Part shown: piece after piece, positions 24,272 through 31,446 of the stretch
Position numbering within the stretch: the stretch's first letter is position 1
Layout: each line of letters opens with the position of its first letter
Notes under the pieces: model-generated
Seen by the model: only the letters and a program-made list of their open reading frames with translations
Told to the model about the DNA's origin: nothing
Databases searched by the model: none
Position numbers and translations under genes: made by a program
Source of the DNA: Oceanospirillaceae bacterium UBA2001
GTDB lineage: Bacteria; Pseudomonadota; Gammaproteobacteria; Pseudomonadales; Balneatricaceae
Direction of reading: 5' to 3'
DNA: 31,446 bases
Assembly: GCA_002335115.1 (NCBI GenBank)
Contig: DDCR01000077.1
Span: 10,277-41,722 of the forward strand

Positions 24272-24298
24272 TGGCAGCTAGCCTTTACTTACAAAAGT

Positions 24299-26362
<2,064 letters not shown>

Positions 26363-26450
26363 TCAGGTTAGGTGGTGCTACCTCGTGGGTCAAGTTCTAT
26401 GTGCTTGATGACTAAAAGGTCAATAATGTTATGCAGCTTTTATTTGGCTT

Positions 26451-27587
26451 TTATTCAGTTTTATAGGGCAGGGCAGTTTCTGCCCATTGCATATAATGTT
26501 CTATTTGCTGAGCTTCTGCTGTGCAGAACGCTTTAATGGCGTCATTAAAACCTGTCTCCGCCAAATAATGGTACGAGTGGGTCAACTGGGGTATAAATCC
26601 ACGGGCAAGTTTGTGCTCACCTTGGGCGCCTGCGTCAAAGTGAGGAATGCCCTTGGCAATACAATAATCAATGCCTTGGTAATAGCAGGTCTCAAAATGA
26701 AGAAATTCAACTTCTTCTAAACAGCCCCAATAGCGTCCATAAAGTGTGTCATCATCAACAAAAAATAAGGCGTAGGCAAGGGGTGATTCATCTTTAGAGG
26801 CCGTCACCAACAACAATTTTTCTGGCATTTGTGTGAGTAGTTGAGAAAAGAATGGGTAAGTTAGGTAGCCTTGGCTGCGGCGTTTCATGTAAGTGCTCTG
26901 ATAGCAGGCATAAAACTCTTTTAAAGACTGTGAGCTAATGTTATCGCCTTGCTGCCAAGTAAATTTGATGCCTTGTTCAACAATGACGCGGCGTTCTTTT
27001 TTAATGGATTTGCGTTTGCGCGAGGTTAGTCGCGCTGTAAAGTCTTCAAACTGGCTGTATGTATGGTTGTACCAATGGTATTGGCAGCCAATACGTTGAT
27101 GCCATGACTGTTGCTGAGCAGCTTCCCAGTCGGGTTGCTGAGCAAATAGCCAATGCCAGCTGCTTAACTTGAGTTGGCTGCATAAATGGGGTAACTGCTG
27201 TTGTAAAAAGGTCAAAGCTGTTGTGAGTTCTGCACCTTCAGCTAACAGTATCCGAGGCCCAGCACAGGGCGTAAAAGGCACTGCACTAATCATCTTTGGG
27301 TAATACTCTAAACCATAACGCTGGTATGCGTTAGCCCATTCAAAATCAAACACGTACTCACCCCAAGAGTTGGTTTTAACATAGCTTGGTATGAGGGCAA
27401 TCGGATTACCTGCTTCAGTAATTTCCAGATGTAGAGGCTGCCAGCCACTTTCACCACCGACGCTACCACTGTGTTCTAGGGCAGCGTGAAATGCATATTG
27501 GCTAAAGGGGTCTGCCTGCAAAGAGAGGTATTGCTGCCAATGGCTTGAGCCAAGTTCGAGGGTGCTGGGATGAATGTGAAGTTGCAT
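26451..27587 (-). CDS. FemAB/GNAT-like protein (COG3146, DUF482)
   Basis: From ATG 27587 the product has 378 residues. It belongs to the group long annotated as 'peptidogalycan biosynthesis' or FemAB-like acyltransferases. Features are SYVKTNSWGEYVFDFEWANAY near the N-terminus, ARLTSRKRKSIKKERR in the middle, YALFFVDDDTLYGRYWGC, HFETCYYQGIDYCI, and near the end FDAGAQGEHKLARGF. These stretches recur in the family. The fold is thought to be a double GNAT domain; the acceptor is unknown. An in-frame start at 27641 would add an 18-residue hydrophobic extension with no match to the family start, so I use the shorter form. Confidence 0.85.
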   Translation of the reverse strand: MQLHIHPSTLELGSSHWQQYLSLQADPFSQYAFHAALEHSGSVGGESGWQPLHLEITEAGNPIALIPSYVKTNSWGEYVFDFEWANAYQRYGLEYYPKMISAVPFTPCAGPRILLAEGAELTTALTFLQQQLPHLCSQLKLSSWHWLFAQQPDWEAAQQQSWHQRIGCQYHWYNHTYSQFEDFTARLTSRKRKSIKKERRVIVEQGIKFTWQQGDNISSQSLKEFYACYQSTYMKRRSQGYLTYPFFSQLLTQMPEKLLLVTASKDESPLAYALFFVDDDTLYGRYWGCLEEVEFLHFETCYYQGIDYCIAKGIPHFDAGAQGEHKLARGFIPQLTHSYHYLAETGFNDAIKAFCTAEAQQIEHYMQWAETALPYKTE

Positions 27588-27910
27588 GAATAGTGCACAA
27601 AGCCTAGTAAAACGTGAAAAGAAGGATACAACAAATAGCATACAATAATATGAACAATAACAATATCAAATACAAGGTTTGGTGAGATGGAAGTGATCAT
27701 TTAATTGGGCAAAGTAAGGCCAGCGTAAAGTAGAGTAAAGAGCAAAGTAAAGTAAGGTAAATTAAAGAGCAGACCAAGGCCCAGATTAAGCTTTGCCCTT
27801 TTTATGAGCGCCCCTATTTTGCTTTTCAGCGAGTGTCTCTAACTAGCAATTGTGAGCCCTTGCAAAGAAGTTTAGTGCGCTCTAGGCGATCAAAGAGAAT
27901 CAGACATGAG
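27588..27910. other. Intergenic region with A/G-rich repeats
   Basis: About 320 bp between two minus-strand genes. GGGCAAAG (27707-27714) and CTTTGCCC (27791-27798) are exact reverse complements enclosing an A/G-rich stretch in which GTAA recurs at 27714, 27725, 27735, 27747 and 27757. Nothing else is recognised, and no ORF of note. Confidence 0.5.
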
Positions 27911-28465
27911 TCAATCTAAGGTAAATTCTTGAGTCTCAAAAGTGGTGGAATTGTAAGCCACCAAAGCGCCACTGCGCACCACATTTTTAGTGATGGCGCT
28001 AATGACTACTTGGTGGGTGACCATTAAGATTATTCCATGATCAAGCGAAGCCAATTTCTTATTAAGAAGATCGAGGGTTATTTGTTGATCTACATAGCCT
28101 TGGAAAAAAGAGTTGAGTCCATCGAAAGTGCTCCAATGGCCTAAATTTAATAACTCAGTTGTTTGTGTGCATCGGCACCATTGACTCGATAATATTTCTT
28201 TAAATTGTAGACCACTATTGCGCATTGCCTTACCGATGCTAAGCGCTTGCGCACGGCCTTCTTCATTTAAGTTTCTTTGGGTCGAACAATCAGCCACATT
28301 AAAATCCTCTGGATCACCAAAGCCTGGGGCCAAAGCGTGTCGCATGAAAATAACATTCGCATCGATCGCTGCTGTAGCTTCAACTAACTTGTTGTTAGTT
28401 ATGTCATTATTAGCCCATGCTTGAGCAGAAATGGTGATCAATAGAGCGATGAAACATATGCGCAT
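27911..28465 (-). CDS. Periplasmic histidine phosphatase family protein
   Basis: The start at 28465 is set by AGGAG 6 nt upstream; an in-frame start at 28543 would bury the signal peptide. The 184-residue product has a signal peptide (RICFIALLITISAQAWA), so it should be exported. The catalytic core is R42-H43 in FMRHALAPG, where ALAPG replaces the usual GET/GQS of cytosolic phosphoglycerate mutases. A later arginine in SSQWCRCTQT and a second histidine H151 in VTHQVVISA complete the set. This form resembles secreted histidine-phosphatase proteins of Proteobacteria. Substrate unknown. It seems AT-richer than its neighbours and stands alone. Confidence 0.82.
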   Translation of the reverse strand: MRICFIALLITISAQAWANNDITNNKLVEATAAIDANVIFMRHALAPGFGDPEDFNVADCSTQRNLNEEGRAQALSIGKAMRNSGLQFKEILSSQWCRCTQTTELLNLGHWSTFDGLNSFFQGYVDQQITLDLLNKKLASLDHGIILMVTHQVVISAITKNVVRSGALVAYNSTTFETQEFTLD

Positions 28466-28823
28466 GGGGGACTCCTGCATAAACGAGTGACATAATAACT
28501 TGGACATCAGCCGACACCAAAAACCAACCGCAACCTCAATCAAGAGGTTTAAACAAAATCACTGCGTAACCTTGCTTAACCCAGCCAAGCCCTGTGCAGT
28601 ATTAAAGACTAATTTAGGCCTATGTTACAACTTTGTGTAATGCATATATCTAGTTATATCTAGTTATATTTAGTCTGGCGCAAACGGATTGCAGATTGTA
28701 AATAACATTCAAATGTCTGATGAATGATTTTACCAACAACTACTCATGAGGTGAAATTCAACATAAGTAGTTATCTCTTAACTGAGGTTTAATTTATAGT
28801 TAAATTATTAAATTATTAAGAAT
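28466..28823. other. Intergenic region between amt and the phosphatase gene
   Basis: About 360 bp between the phosphatase start and the amt terminator. It is AT-rich and contains a three-unit decamer array at 28645-28674. No ORF or confident promoter is seen. Confidence 0.5.
28645..28674. repeat. Tandem 10-bp repeat, 3 units
   Basis: TATATCTAGT (28645), TATATCTAGT (28655) and TATATTTAGT (28665) are contiguous and in register. The array lies 180 bp upstream of the histidine phosphatase start. Confidence 0.75.
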
Positions 28824-28855
28824 AAAAAAAGGCCTACTCGCGATGTGAGTAGGCC
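28824..28855 (-). terminator. Rho-independent terminator after amt
   Basis: On the minus strand GGCCTACTC pairs with GAGTAGGCC around a 7-nt loop and is followed by TTTTTTT. It lies 28 bp past the amt stop. The 9-bp stem is perfect. Confidence 0.92.
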
Positions 28856-28883
28856 CTTGTTCAGGAGGGATAAAGTAGGTTAA

Positions 28884-30143
28884 TTATCGGTTAGTGAACT
28901 CTGGGTAGGCTTCCATGCCGCACTCAGTAATGTCAACGCCTCTGTCTTCTTCTTCGTCCGTAACGCGCATTCCCATGATTGTTTTGATGATAAACCACAC
29001 CACAAAACTGACACCGAATACCCATACAAAGATCGTTGCGGCACCGATGATTTGTCCCATGAACGTGGCACCGTCATTGGTCAAAGGCACGAGCATCAAA
29101 CCGAGTAAACCAACGGTACCATGCACCGAAATAGCACCCACTGGATCGTCTAGTTTAAGTTTATCCAAAGCCAGAATACTGAATACAACCAGCACGCCAC
29201 CAAGGGCGCCAAACAAAGTAGCTTGCAAAGCAGTGGGGGTAGAAGGCTCTGCAGTAATGGCTACGAGTCCAGCTAAAGCGCCGTTGAGCATCATCGTAAG
29301 ATCAGCTTTGCCAAACTTTATCCGAGCGAGTAATAAGGCAGCAATTGCTCCACCAGCAGCTGCTGCGTTGGTATTAAGAAACACCATAGCCACAGAATGA
29401 GCAGAGTCAATGTCACCCAGTTTAAGTACTGATCCACCATTGAATCCAAACCAGCCCATCCATAGAATAAAGGTGCCTAAGGTGGCCATGGGTAGGTTCG
29501 CGCCAGGTATGGCCTTAATTTCGCCATTGGGGCCATACTTACCTTTCCGAGCACCAAGTAAGATCACACCCGCTAAAGCAGCAGCTGCACCCGCCATGTG
29601 AACAATGCCTGAGCCTGCAAAATCTGAAAAGCCAAGGTCGCCAAGGTTGTACAAACCAAAGACGTCATCGCCATTCCAGGTCCATGCACCTTCCATAGGG
29701 TAGATGAAGCCAGTCATTACCACAGCAAAGGCGAGAAATGCCCATAACTTCATGCGTTCTGCGACCGCACCAGACACAATAGACATCGCCGTAGCAACAA
29801 ATACCACTTGAAAGAAGAAGTCTGAAGCAGAGGAGTAAACCGAACCACCATTAAATCCTTCTGCTGCTGAGTCAGCTAATACCTGATCAGTATCAATGGC
29901 TTCAATTCCGCTCAAAAACCAGCCACCGCCATACATGATCTGATAACCTACGACCAGATACATCACACTAGCGATCGCATACAAAGCAAAGTTTTTAGTT
30001 AAAATTTCGGTAGTATTCTTGCTGCGTACCAAACCTGCTTCAAGCATGGCAAAGCCAGCAGCCATCCACATTACAAAAGCGCCACAAACTAAAAAGTAAA
30101 ACGTATCCAGAGCGAACTGGAGTTCAAATATATGATTTTCCAT
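28884..30143 (-). CDS. amt: Ammonium transporter
   Basis: A 419-residue Amt/MEP/Rh-family channel with about 11 membrane segments. The twin pore histidines are H182 (GSGIVHMAGA) and H341 (ISVHGTVGLLG), the pair that relays the proton and ammonia through the pore. AEGFNGGSVYSSASDFFFQ and WFGFNGGS are further family stretches. The cytoplasmic C-tail (about 390-419) carries acidic residues and could meet a PII protein. Unlike many gammaproteobacterial amtB genes, no glnK is next to it; a Ppx/GppA gene lies divergently upstream. A sigma-54 promoter and NtrC-type sites upstream point to induction under nitrogen limitation. Confidence 0.95.
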   Translation of the reverse strand: MENHIFELQFALDTFYFLVCGAFVMWMAAGFAMLEAGLVRSKNTTEILTKNFALYAIASVMYLVVGYQIMYGGGWFLSGIEAIDTDQVLADSAAEGFNGGSVYSSASDFFFQVVFVATAMSIVSGAVAERMKLWAFLAFAVVMTGFIYPMEGAWTWNGDDVFGLYNLGDLGFSDFAGSGIVHMAGAAAALAGVILLGARKGKYGPNGEIKAIPGANLPMATLGTFILWMGWFGFNGGSVLKLGDIDSAHSVAMVFLNTNAAAAGGAIAALLLARIKFGKADLTMMLNGALAGLVAITAEPSTPTALQATLFGALGGVLVVFSILALDKLKLDDPVGAISVHGTVGLLGLMLVPLTNDGATFMGQIIGAATIFVWVFGVSFVVWFIIKTIMGMRVTDEEEDRGVDITECGMEAYPEFTNR

Positions 30144-30183
30144 GGGGGTCTCGGTTAGTTATATTGATTACTAGTTCGACTAT

Positions 30184-30199
30184 TGCGATTATCATGCCA
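30184..30199 (-). promoter_or_regulatory. Sigma-54 promoter of amt
   Basis: On the minus strand the sequence is TGGCATGATAATCGCA. Against the consensus TGGCACG-N4-TTGCW it matches 10 of 12 defined positions, including the essential GG and GC at the correct 10-bp spacing. It lies 41 bp upstream of the amt ATG. Confidence 0.75.
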
Positions 30200-30263
30200 A
30201 GGTAAAAATATATATATAAAACAATTATTTATAGTATTTTATTGCTCAGGTTTAAAGTCAAGC

Positions 30264-30279
30264 GCACCAATTATGGTGC
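30264..30279. promoter_or_regulatory. NtrC-type binding site 1
   Basis: GCACCA-ATTA-TGGTGC is a perfect inverted repeat. NtrC sites such as those at E. coli glnA have GCACCA-N3-TGGTGC; this one has one extra central base. It lies about 100 bp upstream of the expected sigma-54 transcription start, the usual enhancer distance. Confidence 0.65.
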
Positions 30280-30305
30280 ATTTGAAATAGCATTTAACTC
30301 GATTT

Positions 30306-30320
30306 GCACTAATATGGGGC
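30306..30320. promoter_or_regulatory. NtrC-type binding site 2 (imperfect)
   Basis: GCACTA-ATA-TGGGGC has the classical 15-bp NtrC length with one mismatch in each arm. It lies 42 bp further upstream than site 1, about four helical turns. Confidence 0.5.
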
Positions 30321-30433
30321 GCATAACATAGGGGTAGTATTTAGGGGCTTAAAAAGTTGAAGAGCATCGACAAAATTGGCCTTCTCAACATTGTTTGATA
30401 CACTGCAGAATCACTACTTTTGGATTGCATACA

Positions 30434-31342
30434 TTGACTTACTTAGTGGCAGCCATTGATCTTGGTTCTAATAGCTTTCATGCTACTGTCGTGGACACTA
30501 CTGAGACGCCGTATCGGATCGTTAGTCGTTCTGGTGAGAAGGTGCAGTTGGCTGCAGGCCTTGACGAGCAGGGTTTCCTGAGTCAAAAGGCAATAGATCG
30601 TGGTTTAGACTGTTTGCAGCGTTTAGTCCCTAAACTCAAGCAAGTAGCCCTAGAAAATTGCCATGTGGTGGCAACAAACACTGTGCGGGTGGCTCATAAT
30701 AGAATGCATTTTATCCATCAAGCAGAGGCCATATTAGGCGTACCCATTCGTGTGCTCACAGGTGAAGAAGAAGCGTCATTGATTTTTAGTGGAGTGGTGG
30801 GTGAGGTGTCTTCTTCCGACTACCAATTGCGCAAAAAGTTAGTCATTGACATTGGTGGCGGTAGTACCGAACTTATCCTAGGTCAGCAGCATCCCCAACA
30901 CTTACAAAGTTTCCCTATGGGTTGTGTTGCTTTTAGTGGTCAATTTTTTCCCCATCGTAAAATTCAACAAAGCTATATTCAAAATGCTGTTGAGGCTGCC
31001 AAAAATATCATTGATAAAGCCTCCTTAAGCGACTCTTGGGACAGTTGGCAAATGTGTATAGGTTCGTCAGGCACCATAAAAGCATTAGCGGGCCTGAGTG
31101 CGCTCACCGATCATGGTATGCCTTATTTAGATTTAGCTTCAATGAATCAAGTGGAAGATCAACTGCTGGCCTTTGAGAATTTAGATGAAGTCGTCATTGA
31201 AGGTTTGCGGCCCGACCGAGGTGAAGTGCTACCTGCAGGTTACGCCATACTCAAAGGCATTATGCTGAGCTTAAATTTAGACCGTATTTATTTTTCCACG
31301 GGCGCCCTGCGTGAAGGGGTTTTGCTGCAAGCACTTAAATGA
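30434..31342 (+). CDS. Ppx/GppA-family phosphatase, short form
   Basis: The protein is an actin-like (ASKHA) phosphatase of the exopolyphosphatase/pppGpp phosphohydrolase family. Motifs in order (numbering from 30434): phosphate-1 loop AIDLGSNSFH (7-16), the glutamate-rich TGEEEASLIFSG (109-120) with the catalytic Glu, phosphate-2 loop VIDIGGGSTELILG, and GALREG near the end. At about 302 residues it contains only the N-terminal domain pair; the HD-like C-terminal half of E. coli Ppx/GppA (about 500 residues) is absent. There is no ATG: TTG 30434 fits the E. coli GppA start (YAAIDLGSNS), but TTG 30395 or 30425 and GTG 30446 are also in frame. It is divergent from amt. Confidence 0.88.
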   Translation: MTYLVAAIDLGSNSFHATVVDTTETPYRIVSRSGEKVQLAAGLDEQGFLSQKAIDRGLDCLQRLVPKLKQVALENCHVVATNTVRVAHNRMHFIHQAEAILGVPIRVLTGEEEASLIFSGVVGEVSSSDYQLRKKLVIDIGGGSTELILGQQHPQHLQSFPMGCVAFSGQFFPHRKIQQSYIQNAVEAAKNIIDKASLSDSWDSWQMCIGSSGTIKALAGLSALTDHGMPYLDLASMNQVEDQLLAFENLDEVVIEGLRPDRGEVLPAGYAILKGIMLSLNLDRIYFSTGALREGVLLQALK

Positions 31343-31403
31343 CAGTAAGCGGGTAGACCTTTTAGAACTCCTGCGATATCAATTTGCACATTTACCGACT
31401 TTA

Positions 31404-31446
31404 TTAAACGGCGAGGTACTCTTCACGTAATGCTTGGTTGTCGAGT
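31404..31446 (-). CDS. Possible C-terminal end of a gene cut by the window edge
   Basis: On the minus strand a frame open to the edge ends LDNQALREEYLAV-stop. It is convergent with the Ppx/GppA gene, with 61 bp between the stops. Only 13 codons are visible, so neither the family nor reality as a gene can be confirmed. Confidence 0.3.
   Translation of the reverse strand, partial: LDNQALREEYLAV

Overview
The window looks like ordinary chromosome from a marine-type gammaproteobacterium. GC is moderate (mid-40s per cent by eye). The proteins are gammaproteobacterial in style (FadH, AvtA, Amt, GppA-type phosphatase, SoxBDAG). I see no phage, plasmid, transposase, CRISPR or toxin-antitoxin genes. 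Genus cannot be fixed from sequence alone.

Layout, left to right. (1) 1-71: the 3' end of a tRNA-Val gene and its terminator. (2) 156-2051: two minus-strand genes, a membrane-anchored metallo-beta-lactamase-fold hydrolase and an NAD(P)-binding atypical SDR. (3) 2631-6859: a plus-strand regulatory cluster. It holds a small secreted protein, a response regulator and a 699-residue sensor kinase of the type described for the proteobacterial dedicated sortase system (PdsR/PdsS), then two small unknown proteins. No sortase or LPXTG-type target is visible here. Four tandem 11-bp repeats lie upstream. (4) 7253-13530: heterotetrameric sarcosine oxidase soxBDAG with overlapping genes, then a class V aminotransferase and a terminator. 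Sarcosine is oxidised to glycine with transfer of the one-carbon unit to tetrahydrofolate; the aminotransferase may handle glycine/glyoxylate/serine nitrogen downstream. (5) 13684-18048: flavodoxin-like protein, YciI-like protein, GNAT acetyltransferase, AvtA and an MFS transporter. (6) 18170-23077, minus strand: an ABC exporter, pterin-4a-carbinolamine dehydratase, and a tight pair made of a SulP anion transporter and a persulfide dioxygenase-type MBL protein, suggesting sulfide/persulfide oxidation to sulfite with anion transport. (7) 23339-26332: a flavin reductase fused to a MarR-type domain, convergent with fadH (2,4-dienoyl-CoA reductase). (8) 26451-28465: a FemAB/GNAT-like protein and a periplasmic histidine phosphatase. 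(9) 28884-31342: amt, with a readable sigma-54 promoter and NtrC-type sites, divergent from a short Ppx/GppA phosphatase. A partial minus-strand gene may enter at the right edge.

The most unusual features are non-coding. At least seven intergenic spaces carry short degenerate tandem arrays with periods mostly of 10-13 bp, near the helical repeat, each with a different sequence; an eighth space carries a longer 25-bp duplication. The orphan PdsR/PdsS-like pair, the flavin reductase-MarR fusion and the fully legible NtrC/sigma-54 region of amt are the most interesting gene-level points.
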